The notes under the pieces were generated by a model. It was not told the DNA's origin. It saw only the letters and a list, made by a program, of their open reading frames with translations, and made no database searches. Source: an uncultured Bacilli bacterium (GTDB taxonomy: Bacteria > Bacillota_I > Bacilli_A > RF39 > UBA660). Taken from it: a DNA stretch of 20,123 nt. How positions within the stretch are numbered: position 1 is the first letter of the stretch; each line of letters opens with the position of its first letter. The position numbers and the translations under genes are program-made. Positions 7,266 through 14,728 of the stretch are shown piece by piece. Location of the stretch: positions 1 through 20,123 of the forward strand of contig CALVVW010000026.1 in the NCBI GenBank assembly GCA_944364005.1, read 5' to 3'.

Positions 7266-8282
7266 TTATTCATTTTCATCACCACTTTCCATATCAATAT
7301 GAAGATTAATCTCTTCTTCTGTGGGCAATTTGTCTAATATGTTCTTAGGCAATCTGTTATTTAACTTATACGTTGAAACACCAATAGGTACATTAGCTGA
7401 CTGTAAGGACCAATCTACTGTAACTCTATTTTTTTCTCTGCATAATAATAGTCCAAGTGTAGGATTATCGTATTCTTTTTTTAACAATTTATCAACAACT
7501 GTTACATAAAATCCTATCTGTCCAACATATTCAGGTTTAAATTCTCCAGCTTTTAGTTCTACTACTATATAACACCTTAATTCTAAATGATAAAATAACA
7601 AATCAATATAAAAATCCTGATTATCAACCGATATTTTATATTGATTCCCTACAAAACTGAACCCTTTACCAAGTTCTAATAACACATCTCTAATTTTTGA
7701 AACCATCCTATTTTCTAATTCCTGTTCTTTATAATTACTGTTTAATGAAATAAATTCAAAAATATAGGGATCTTTTACTGTATTATTTACTAAATCACTA
7801 TCTTTAGGAGGTAATAAAAATGAAAAATTATTATCACTTTTACCAATTCTTTTATGAAATTCTGAATCTATTTGAAGTGCTAAAACGTTTCTACTCCATC
7901 CATTTTTAATGGCATTTTCTGCATATATTTTTCTTATATTTTTATCTTTAATTTTTTCAATTAGTAATAAATTATGACCCCAGGGCAATTTGGCAACAAG
8001 CTGTTGCCAATTCTCATCATCAGCATACTCTTCGTAAAATAACCTCATTGATCTTATATTTCTTTCTGAAAAGCCTTTCATATTTGGAAAAGTTAATTTA
8101 AGTTCCATAGAGACTTGTTTAGTAAAACTATTACCATATTTTTTGTTTTATGAAACTATCTTGCCTAATCTGAAATATAACATGATTAAATTGCTATTGA
8201 CTTGTTGCATTGTTTTTATCTGTGCGTTTAAAATTTCTTCCTTTATATTACCAATTATTTTTTTAAAGTCTTTTTCTAACAT
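7266..8282 (-). pseudogene. DUF1016/YhcG-family PDDEXK nuclease, copy 1, with one in-frame stop
   Basis: The full gene starts at ATG 8282 behind AAGAAAGGAG and is 339 codons long, exactly the length of copy 2. Codon 45 is TAA (8150-8148), where copy 2 has Asp in GKILYDN. The frame is otherwise open throughout. Downstream of the stop a 280-codon ORF could restart at ATG 8108, but no Shine-Dalgarno precedes it and it lacks the N-terminal DUF1016_N domain. The C-terminal PDDEXK-type nuclease residues are intact and at identical positions to copy 2 (D227, E242, K244 of the full frame), in YIDLLFYHLELRCYIVVELK. The family is found near restriction-modification and other defence genes and is thought to have nuclease activity. 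Probably a recent pseudogene; readthrough is possible but unproven. Confidence 0.85.
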
Positions 8283-8329
8283 AAAATTACTCCTTTCTTA
8301 ATTAACAGATAATGGGGGGTTAACTATGC

Positions 8330-8487
8330 GGTATCAACCAAAATGTTTTACCCTATTTTTTAATAAAAATAGCCAATTTTACTCATTTTGAGCCATTTTT
8401 TGTTACTTTTTTAAAAAACGCGTAAGATCTCAATGCTCGTAATTTATTTATAAGTATTTCTCGTATGTCTAAATAAATTGGTATCAA
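8330..8487 (-). repeat. Gene-less repeat segment B, bounded by TTGATACC motifs
   Basis: About 150 bp between minus-strand TTGATACC at 8487-8480 and an exact second copy at 8337-8330. It aligns with segment A. It contains an imperfect hairpin, AAAAATGGC with GCTATTTTT (one G-U pair) around a CTCA/TGAG inner stem, and a TTTTTTAAAAAA palindrome. The exit copy is followed 17 bases later by CATTAT, so it may act as the -35 of DUF1016 copy 1. Confidence 0.6.
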
Positions 8488-8522
8488 ACAGTTGGTATTT
8501 GCCTTTTTTTCATCCATCTAAA

Positions 8523-9881
8523 TCAATTCTTTTTAATATTATTTTCTTCCTTCTCAACGTGTTTTTGCACATTTTCCTTTAAGATTATGTCGTATTTAAT
8601 TGGCTGTACATCTCCTACAACTATATCTTCAAATTGAACCGTACCATCTGGATAAACAGGAACTCTTTGTATTAAATATTGATGACTATCCGCAACACTA
8701 ACTACATCATCGTTATTAATTTGAATATTTGCTAAATCAATTTCTTTAAAATCAGATTTTGATATAATCTGTGTTAAAATTTCAAACAATTCTTCATCAT
8801 CAAAACCAGCGTTATTAAATTTAGAAATTAATGAAGGCTCTACCATTTTCATTTTATCAATCAAAGAGTTTTTTAATTGAATTGTTTTGGAAGATAATCT
8901 TTCACTATTATTATAAATTTTTGAAAAATATTCACACGATTCTTTTATGGAAGAAAAGTCATCATATTTAGTATCTGATAATCTAATATAAAGAGCATTA
9001 ATTGTTAACTCACATAAATCATCAATAGCACTAAAAATATTTTTATCCATCAAATTTCTATCCATACAATACTTAATATTCTTTGGAAAATGCTTTACTA
9101 ATAATTCTTTATATTTTTCTCTTGTCATTGAATCATTAAAATTTTCATCTCTTTTGATATACTCAAACAAAGTTACTTTATCCTCATGATAAGAATAATT
9201 TAAAACAAATACATTTATACAATCTTTTAATTTTAAAAATGCACCTTCAGAGAGACAATCTTTTAACAATTCAATAATGTTATTACATATTTTATTTTTT
9301 TCTTCCAAACTATCTGCAAACATCATTTTATTTATTAAATTCCTATTGTTTCCCAACAATATTTGAATATTTTTATAGAACACATTATTAATTGCATACT
9401 TTTGCGTTGGTTGAGTTTTAAAATCATTTTGATGAAATTCTTCGCCATTTTCATAATTGTTTATTTCAACATAAGTATAATTTAATTCACCATATTCTAT
9501 TTCATTTTGTCTTTCGCTAACAACTGCTTCCTCAAATTTATTTAAAAATGCCTCTCTATATTCAAATCCTTCCATCAAAAAACTATCTTTATCAGTTTCA
9601 AGAGAACCTATTGCATGTCCTGCTTCATGAATAAAAAGTGTTAATGCTTCATGAAGGTTTTTAGAACTCCAATCATATTCTATTATTTTATCTTCCTTAT
9701 ATGTTGCTCCACTATTTTGTCCAATTCTATCTCTAGGAATTAATGTGTACTCTCTAAGAAAAATTATTGTTTTTTCTTTGCCAAAAAGTTTAACCATTTC
9801 TGGTAAAAGTTTTATTGCAAACTCTATTAATTCATTAGAATATCCTTTCGAATTTAAAATTTTAGATACTTGTTCTATCAT
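8523..9881 (-). CDS. Putative zinc metalloprotease-like protein, HEAGH motif
   Basis: A 452-residue protein I cannot assign to a named family. Its clearest motif is TLFIHEAGHAIG, giving an HExxH zinc-binding site at residues 85-89. A plausible third ligand is E117 or E118 in KFEEAV about 29 residues later, the spacing expected of gluzincin-type peptidases. The N-terminal 80 residues are helical, and the middle (about 130-370) is Asn/Lys/Asp-rich and helical. The C-terminal 60 residues contain a beta-like RVPVYPDGTVQFEDIVVGD segment. There is no signal peptide, so it is cytoplasmic. ATG at 9881 follows AGGAGG. It sits alone between the two DUF1016 modules, flanked by the TTGATACC motifs, which suggests it arrived as a cassette. 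Confidence 0.72.
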   Translation of the reverse strand: MIEQVSKILNSKGYSNELIEFAIKLLPEMVKLFGKEKTIIFLREYTLIPRDRIGQNSGATYKEDKIIEYDWSSKNLHEALTLFIHEAGHAIGSLETDKDSFLMEGFEYREAFLNKFEEAVVSERQNEIEYGELNYTYVEINNYENGEEFHQNDFKTQPTQKYAINNVFYKNIQILLGNNRNLINKMMFADSLEEKNKICNNIIELLKDCLSEGAFLKLKDCINVFVLNYSYHEDKVTLFEYIKRDENFNDSMTREKYKELLVKHFPKNIKYCMDRNLMDKNIFSAIDDLCELTINALYIRLSDTKYDDFSSIKESCEYFSKIYNNSERLSSKTIQLKNSLIDKMKMVEPSLISKFNNAGFDDEELFEILTQIISKSDFKEIDLANIQINNDDVVSVADSHQYLIQRVPVYPDGTVQFEDIVVGDVQPIKYDIILKENVQKHVEKEENNIKKN

Positions 9882-9971
9882 TTTATTCCTCCTACTAATT
9901 AAGCATTAAATTATTTATTCTTAAGTTTGCTAATAAAAGTAATGCGTTTTTTCAGAAAAATTAAATAAATC

Positions 9972-9979
9972 GGTATCAA
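9972..9979 (-). repeat. TTGATACC junction motif after DUF1016 copy 2
   Basis: Exact TTGATACC on the minus strand, 16 bases past the DUF1016 copy 2 stop. The flanks (CAATGC before, GATTTA after) match the motif at 7246-7239 behind copy 1, so the duplicated module includes this 3' flank. Confidence 0.65.
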
Positions 9980-9995
9980 GCATTGAATCGGACTA

Positions 9996-11012
9996 TTATT
10001 CATTTTTATCACCACTTTCTATATCTATATGAAGATTAATTTCTTCTTCTGTTGGCAATTTATCTAATATATCTCTTGGTATATATTCCTTTAGCTTATA
10101 AGAAGATACTCCAATTGGAAGATTTGTTCCTTTAAGTGACCATTCTACACTTAATTTATTTTTTTCTTTGCAAAGTAGTAAACCAATCGTTGGATTATCA
10201 ATTTCTTTTTTTAATGTTTCATCAATAGCCGTTACATAAAACCCTAATTGACCAATATATTCTGGCTTAAATGAAGTAGCTTTTAGTTCAACAACAATAT
10301 AGCATCTTAATTCTAAATGATAAAACAATAAATCAATATAGTAATCTCTATCTTTCATTGAAATTTTATACTGATTGCCAACAAAACTAAATCCTTTTCC
10401 TAGTTCGACTAATAAATTTTTTATTTTAATTAATAGTTCATTTTCTAGTTCTTGTTCTTTATAATCATTTTTTAATGATATAAAATCAAAAATATATGGG
10501 TCTTTTATAATATAATTTGCCAAATCAGAATTATCTTTAGGTAAAGTTATTACAAAATTATTATCGCTTGTACCAATTCTCAGATGATAATTCAATTCAA
10601 TTTGATGAACAAGCATTGATCTTCCCCAACCATTTTCTATTATACCTTGTAAATAAATCTTTCTGATTTCTTTATCTTTTACTTTATCCATTAAAACCAC
10701 ATTATGTCCCCATGGAACTTGTGCAACAAGTTGTTGCATAACTTTATCATCTTTATATTCCATATAAAATTTTTTCATATATTTTAAGTTTCTTACAGAA
10801 TAACCAGTAGCATTTGGATATTCTAATTTTAATTCTCTGGCTACTTCATCGATAAATTTATTACCATATTCATAATTATCATACAAAATTTTACCAAGTC
10901 TAAAATATAATTCAATTAAATTATGATTTACTTGTATTGCAGTTTTTAGCCCTATAGCTTTTATATCTGATTTTATAATATTAATAATTTGCTTAAAGTT
11001 TTCTTCCAACAT
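9996..11012 (-). CDS. DUF1016/YhcG-family PDDEXK nuclease domain protein, copy 2 (intact)
   Basis: Full-length 338-residue member. The N-terminal half is the helical DUF1016_N domain (residues about 10-150, with NLIELYFRLGKI and a WGHN motif at 101-104). The C-terminal half is the PDDEXK-type nuclease, with GNQYKIS (213-219), D227 in YYIDLLFYHLE and E242-x-K244 in VVELKA, then the conserved PEYIGQLGFY (250-259). ATG at 11012 follows AAGAAAGGAG. It is closely similar over its whole length to copy 1, including the 3' flank, so the two arose by duplication or by capture of related cassettes. An inverted repeat and TTGATACC motif lie about 55 bases upstream. Likely role in DNA cleavage or defence; substrate unknown. 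Confidence 0.9.
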   Translation of the reverse strand: MLEENFKQIINIIKSDIKAIGLKTAIQVNHNLIELYFRLGKILYDNYEYGNKFIDEVARELKLEYPNATGYSVRNLKYMKKFYMEYKDDKVMQQLVAQVPWGHNVVLMDKVKDKEIRKIYLQGIIENGWGRSMLVHQIELNYHLRIGTSDNNFVITLPKDNSDLANYIIKDPYIFDFISLKNDYKEQELENELLIKIKNLLVELGKGFSFVGNQYKISMKDRDYYIDLLFYHLELRCYIVVELKATSFKPEYIGQLGFYVTAIDETLKKEIDNPTIGLLLCKEKNKLSVEWSLKGTNLPIGVSSYKLKEYIPRDILDKLPTEEEINLHIDIESGDKNE

Positions 11013-11065
11013 AAATCCACTCCTTTCTTTATAAGATTACAATAAGATTTAGTAAGTTTCACCTT

Positions 11066-11088
11066 GCGGTATCAACCAGTTGATATTT
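11066..11088. repeat. Compact junction: TTGATACC with inverted repeat
   Basis: Minus strand reads ATATCAACTGGTTGATACC: TATCAAC and GTTGATA are 7-bp inverted arms separated by two bases. The left flank resembles the entry side of segment B (TACCAACTG-TTTGATACC), while the right flank (GGTTGATACCGCA) matches its exit side. It therefore looks like segment B with the 150 bp removed. Confidence 0.6.
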
Positions 11089-11116
11089 ATTTTTTTCATT
11101 CCTTTTTATTACTTCC

Positions 11117-11661
11117 TCAATTTAAATTATATTGATTTATAAAATCATCCACTTGTTCTTCAATATTTGTTTCAGTATTAATAGTATAATCTACTAAGTT
11201 ATCATCTACACGTGGAACATTTTCCTTCATCCATAGATAATCATTAAAATTCGCAATAGAATAATTTGTGCCATCCCTTACTCGGGATAATAATCTCTCT
11301 TTAATAATCGATTCATCACACTCTAATCTAATTATATAATACTTATATCCTAATTTATTATAATACTTTATTTTTTCTTTCCAATTATGACAAAAACAAC
11401 TATCACAAATACAGCTATTACTATTTTTTAATAATAATTCTAAACGATATTTCTGCAAATCACTTTTTAAATTAGTAGAATCATGATAATCATTTAGCCA
11501 ATCTCTAACTAAATCATTATTTAATATTACAGAATTATCTTTTTTAGCAATTACTTTCTTTTACCCATACCAGTATAAGCGTCAAACAATATAATATATG
11601 GATTATCTTTATTTCCTTTTGGAATAGGAAAATCTTTTATAAATTTAGTTCTAATATCCAT
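11117..11661 (-). pseudogene. P-loop kinase-like ATPase, frameshifted
   Basis: The start is ATG 11661 behind AAGGAGG. The first frame reads 36 codons, ending DAYTGMGKRK then TAA (11553-11551). From about 11554 the other frame continues without break to 11117, giving VIAKKDNSVILNNDLVRDW and then a kinase-like C-terminus with RLECDESIIKERLLSRVRDG. Restoring one base (for example a T making AAA AGT AAA) would give the Walker A motif AYTGMGKSKVIAK, so a single-base deletion is the simplest explanation. The intact product would be about 181 residues, like small AAA_33/zeta-toxin-type or nucleoside kinases. The ORF starting near 11458 uses a TTG inside the gene and is not an independent gene. It is most likely inactive. 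Confidence 0.8.
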
Positions 11662-11728
11662 ATAATTTTTCCTCCTTTTCAAGTAACCGTTTAATCAAAT
11701 CATAAACACCAATTAAATCATTTGACTA

Positions 11729-12748
11729 CTACTCATCACCATTACAAATTTTACTTTCTTCTAAATATTTTTTATAAAATTGATCCATTGTAGAAATATA
11801 CTCTTGGTCTTGAATAACTCTATACTTTTCATATTCACTTTCTGCTTTTTCTACTGCTTGTTTATGAGAAACATTTCCCGAATGTTTTAAGATATCTTTT
11901 CTTCTAAATTTTAATAAATCGTCTGTAGCATTAATCCAATCTTGCATAGTCATAACATGTCTTTCTTTAGCTTCATCTTCTGCAAATACTAAAAACATAT
12001 TTGTTAAATCATTTAATTTAGTCAATTCTTCTTCATTCAAATAATTTTTAGCAATTACTACATCATACTTGTATATTAATCCATCAGGTGAGTTATTCCA
12101 ATTAGTAAGTCCCATATGTTTTTTATTAGCGTTTGCTCTACTATAAATAAGTTCTGCTGCAGTATGACCGGAGATAGCATAATGAAGTTTATTTTGAACA
12201 ATTTTAAAAAATGTATAAGCTTCTTCTGATTTAGGATTATAATCTGTAGAGGTTGCTATAAATAAGTCTGTAATTTTTTGATATGCCATTCTTTCACTTA
12301 CTCTGATTGTTTTAATTCTCTCTAATAATTCATCAAAATATTTAGCATCATATTTATTTCCTTTAATAAATCTTTCATCATTTAAAGCAAATCCCTTTAT
12401 TATATATTCTTTTAACACATTAGTAGCCCATATTCTAAATTCAGTCGCTTTCTTAGAGTTTACCCGATAACCAACAGCTATAATTGCATCTAAACTATAT
12501 ATTTTGGTTTTATAATTTTTTCCATCATTTGCAGTTATCGAGGAATCCTCGACAACTGCAAATTCATCTAATTCTTTATCTTTAAAAATATTTTTTAAAT
12601 GTAATGATATATTATCAACACTACATCCAAAAACCTTAGCCATCCCTTTTTGAGTAAGCCATAAAGTTTCATCTCTATATATTGCATCAACCACTACATT
12701 TCCATCTTTATCTTTATAAATTAATAAGTCATTCTGTCCTTCTAACAT
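11729..12748 (-). CDS. RhuM-family (virulence RhuM) protein
   Basis: A 339-residue protein matching the RhuM family: an N-terminal domain with DAIYRDETLWLTQKGMAKVF (near residues 21-40), a predicted HTH (CSVDNISLHLKNI), Y-S-L-D-A-I-I-A-V-G-Y-R-V-N-S (84-98) and FRIWATNVLKEYIIKGFALN. A helical C-terminal domain holds the GHTAAELIYSRANA motif. The family is widespread in accessory and type I restriction-modification loci; its biochemical role is not established. ATG at 12748 follows GGGAGG. It ends with two consecutive stops (TAG TAG), after which the same frame stays open for 24 codons up to the start of the kinase pseudogene. It lies just upstream of that gene in the same direction, so the two were probably cotranscribed. 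Confidence 0.88.
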   Translation of the reverse strand: MLEGQNDLLIYKDKDGNVVVDAIYRDETLWLTQKGMAKVFGCSVDNISLHLKNIFKDKELDEFAVVEDSSITANDGKNYKTKIYSLDAIIAVGYRVNSKKATEFRIWATNVLKEYIIKGFALNDERFIKGNKYDAKYFDELLERIKTIRVSERMAYQKITDLFIATSTDYNPKSEEAYTFFKIVQNKLHYAISGHTAAELIYSRANANKKHMGLTNWNNSPDGLIYKYDVVIAKNYLNEEELTKLNDLTNMFLVFAEDEAKERHVMTMQDWINATDDLLKFRRKDILKHSGNVSHKQAVEKAESEYEKYRVIQDQEYISTMDQFYKKYLEESKICNGDE

Positions 12749-12819
12749 ATTTATATTCCTCCCTTCTTTTATATACTAATATTTTACTATTATTTTGATA
12801 ATATCCTTATTTTGAACCA

Positions 12820-12945
12820 ATTTTAATTTTTTCCCAATAATAAAATTATTAAAAGATTCCTCATTTTGAAAAATATATAAAAACTAAATTTTATTATTTC
12901 TTTATTTTATAAGGGTCTAAAAATGGTTTGGCATAATCTCAACGA
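12820..12945 (-). repeat. Possible third, degraded copy of the A/B intergenic segment
   Basis: This gap between a phosphoesterase gene and RhuM contains, on the minus strand, TTATAAAATAAAGAAAT, a TTTTTCAAAATGAG stretch and long A/T tracts in the same order as segments A and B. No clear TTGATACC bounds it. Low-complexity sequence makes chance similarity a real alternative. Confidence 0.3.
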
Positions 12946-12986
12946 TATACATACAGTTTATTTTTTATTACCTTTACCTTCTCTAA

Positions 12987-13847
12987 TTATTCAACTTTAA
13001 TATTAATATGTTTTTCAACTATTTCTATATTTTCCCCTTGCAATTCTACTTCCAAGTATACTCCATCGGGTCTACCTGTCATATTCACATTATCTGTTAA
13101 TGAACCAACTACAAAATACTTTTTACCATCTTCATACAATTGTTTTGTCCAGTGCTGATGTCCACTAAATATTGCTAGTATATTATCATCGTTTTTAATT
13201 ATACTTTTTATAACTTTTCTATTACTCATAAGTCCTTCTTCTGGACATTTTTCAAACCAATAATTCCCTATTAATTCATCTTCTGCAATGCCAAAATGCG
13301 TAAAAATCACACAAGGTAATTTATTTTTTTTCAAGTCATCTTTTAACCAATTAATATCATCCTCTGACATACATTGTGCCTTATATATTCCACCATCATC
13401 ACTACCTAAATCTTCTCTTATATTAGTTGATAATATAATAAAATGATAATGATTTAAATCAAAAGAAAATGTTGCGTTATTAATACCCATAATTTTTTCC
13501 AATTCATCCCGTGAATTCATAGTTCTTAAATCATGATTGCCAATGACCGAATAAAAAGGAATTTTAATTTTTCTCAGCCTATTCCAAATATAAATATAAT
13601 TAGCGATATCTTTATCATGAGTGTATGTATCTTCAATTAAATCCCCTAAACAAATACACATATCAAGTTTAGATTTATTTATTTTAGAAATTAATTCATC
13701 AATTATTGGTATAGAAAATTGTGTTAGCTTTTTACTTAAATTAAAATCTAGTAGTTCTGGTCTTTTATCCAAATAATGAATATCTGAAAAAACAATAAAT
13801 TTACATTGTTTTATTTCAGTATTCGACAATTTTTTTCGATTATCCAT
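12987..13847 (-). CDS. Calcineurin-like metallophosphoesterase
   Basis: A 286-residue protein with a complete set of metal-binding motifs of the superfamily: DIH (D22, H24), GDLIED (D69), GNHD (N104, H105), a TH (H184) and GHQH (H230, H232). It is predicted to be a cytoplasmic hydrolase of a phosphomono- or diester; the substrate is unknown. A GTG nine bases upstream is in frame, but it lies inside the AAGGAGGTG ribosome site, so ATG at 13847 is the better start. This ATG overlaps the stop of the upstream acetyltransferase (TAATG), implying translational coupling. The Shine-Dalgarno lies within the acetyltransferase 3' end. Confidence 0.85.
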   Translation of the reverse strand: MDNRKKLSNTEIKQCKFIVFSDIHYLDKRPELLDFNLSKKLTQFSIPIIDELISKINKSKLDMCICLGDLIEDTYTHDKDIANYIYIWNRLRKIKIPFYSVIGNHDLRTMNSRDELEKIMGINNATFSFDLNHYHFIILSTNIREDLGSDDGGIYKAQCMSEDDINWLKDDLKKNKLPCVIFTHFGIAEDELIGNYWFEKCPEEGLMSNRKVIKSIIKNDDNILAIFSGHQHWTKQLYEDGKKYFVVGSLTDNVNMTGRPDGVYLEVELQGENIEIVEKHINIKVE

Positions 13848-14467
13848 TAAAAGCACCTCCTTTTTTTGAATTGCTTTAAAGATAAATATTTTTCTCTTGT
13901 CATCACATATGAATAATCTTCAGTTAATTCATCTAAAAACGTATATTGAACCATTTTAGTTTGTTCTTGCCTTTCAAAACCTAATCTCTCCATAATTTTC
14001 CATGATGCTGGATTGCAAATAGCAGCACCAGTAATAATTGCATTAATATCACATTCTAAAAACATATAATCTATCATTCCTTTTGCTGCTTCGGTAGCAT
14101 ACCCTTGTCCTTGATTCTTTGGATCTATTAACCATCCAACTCCTCTGATACTAGAATCATTAATAGTATTATCCTCTATATTTCTTTCATGACATGAAAT
14201 CCTCCCTATACATTCTCCCGTTTCTTTTAAAAATATACTCCATCTAAATACATCTTTATCATTAGCGTGTTTTATATCTTGTTCATAATATTCTTTTTGT
14301 AAATTCCAATCTAATAATTTTGTTCTAAATTTTTGAGGTACAGTTAAAAAATATTTATTAACTTCCGGAATCATTAATACTTTCCACAAATAATATTGCT
14401 CATCCATAGTTTGCGCTTTTAATACTAACCTATCAGTTTCTATTGTAGAACTACCTAAATATCTCAT
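13847..14467 (-). CDS. GNAT-family N-acetyltransferase (RimJ/RimL-like)
   Basis: A 206-residue acetyl-CoA-dependent acetyltransferase. It opens with the RimJ-type IETDRLVLKA (9-18), has GECIGRISCHER in the middle, the acetyl-CoA-binding loop QGQGYATEAAKG (119-130) and the motif B-like NPASWKIMERLGF (152-164). The acceptor could be a protein N-terminus, an amino acid or an antibiotic; nothing here decides it. ATG at 14467 follows GAGGAG. An extended -10 promoter lies just upstream, and its stop overlaps the next gene's start, so these two genes form one transcription unit. Confidence 0.87.
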   Translation of the reverse strand: MRYLGSSTIETDRLVLKAQTMDEQYYLWKVLMIPEVNKYFLTVPQKFRTKLLDWNLQKEYYEQDIKHANDKDVFRWSIFLKETGECIGRISCHERNIEDNTINDSSIRGVGWLIDPKNQGQGYATEAAKGMIDYMFLECDINAIITGAAICNPASWKIMERLGFERQEQTKMVQYTFLDELTEDYSYVMTREKYLSLKQFKKRRCF

Positions 14468-14496
14468 ATATACTCCTCGCCTTTTCCTTTCTCAAT

Positions 14497-14505
14497 ATTA
14501 TAGCA
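14497..14505 (-). promoter_or_regulatory. Extended -10 promoter for the acetyltransferase-phosphoesterase pair
   Basis: Minus strand TGCTATAAT, a perfect extended -10, lies 30 bases upstream of ATG 14467. No convincing -35 is seen. Confidence 0.6.
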
Positions 14506-14555
14506 TATAACCTTTAATTATTTATTAATCCACTTTCATATTTCATACTTACTTC

Positions 14556-14648
14556 TTATTTGCCATCCTCATAAATGATAATAGAGTCAATACATTTGGT
14601 AACAATACCACTATTTAATTCTTTAATTTCTTCTTTATCTATAAACAT
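14556..14648 (-). pseudogene. Possible C-terminal remnant of a serine recombinase
   Basis: A 30-codon open stretch encodes a peptide with the pattern ELNSGIVTKCIDSIIIYEDG, like the last helix-strand region of large serine recombinases ('..I..LIDKI.VYEDG'). There is no Shine-Dalgarno, and a stop lies just upstream in frame. The rest of the 14468-14728 gap shows no other gene on either strand. It is suggestive only. Confidence 0.3.
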
Positions 14649-14728
14649 TAATCAATTTTTTACTTATTTATTCCATATGTTATACGTATTTTTAATGACT
14701 TTTTACAACCATAAATTTATAAATATTT

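Noticed and set aside
7266..8108. A complete 280-residue DUF1016 gene starting at 8108
   Set aside because: No ribosome site precedes 8108, and the upstream 58 codons (with one TAA) match the N-terminus of copy 2, so the real gene starts at 8282.
7096..11088. CRISPR array or tandem repeat locus
   Set aside because: The repeated motif is only about 8 bp, spacings range from 143 to 1,492 bp and the intervals hold genes.
7096..11088. Classical integron cassette array with attC sites
   Set aside because: The motif does not fit RYYYAAC/GTTRRRY, no integron integrase is present in the window, and only the compact site at 11066-11088 has an inverted repeat. Kept only as an analogy.
11117..11458. 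Independent 113-residue gene
   Set aside because: It begins at a TTG inside the longer frameshifted kinase gene and lacks a ribosome site.
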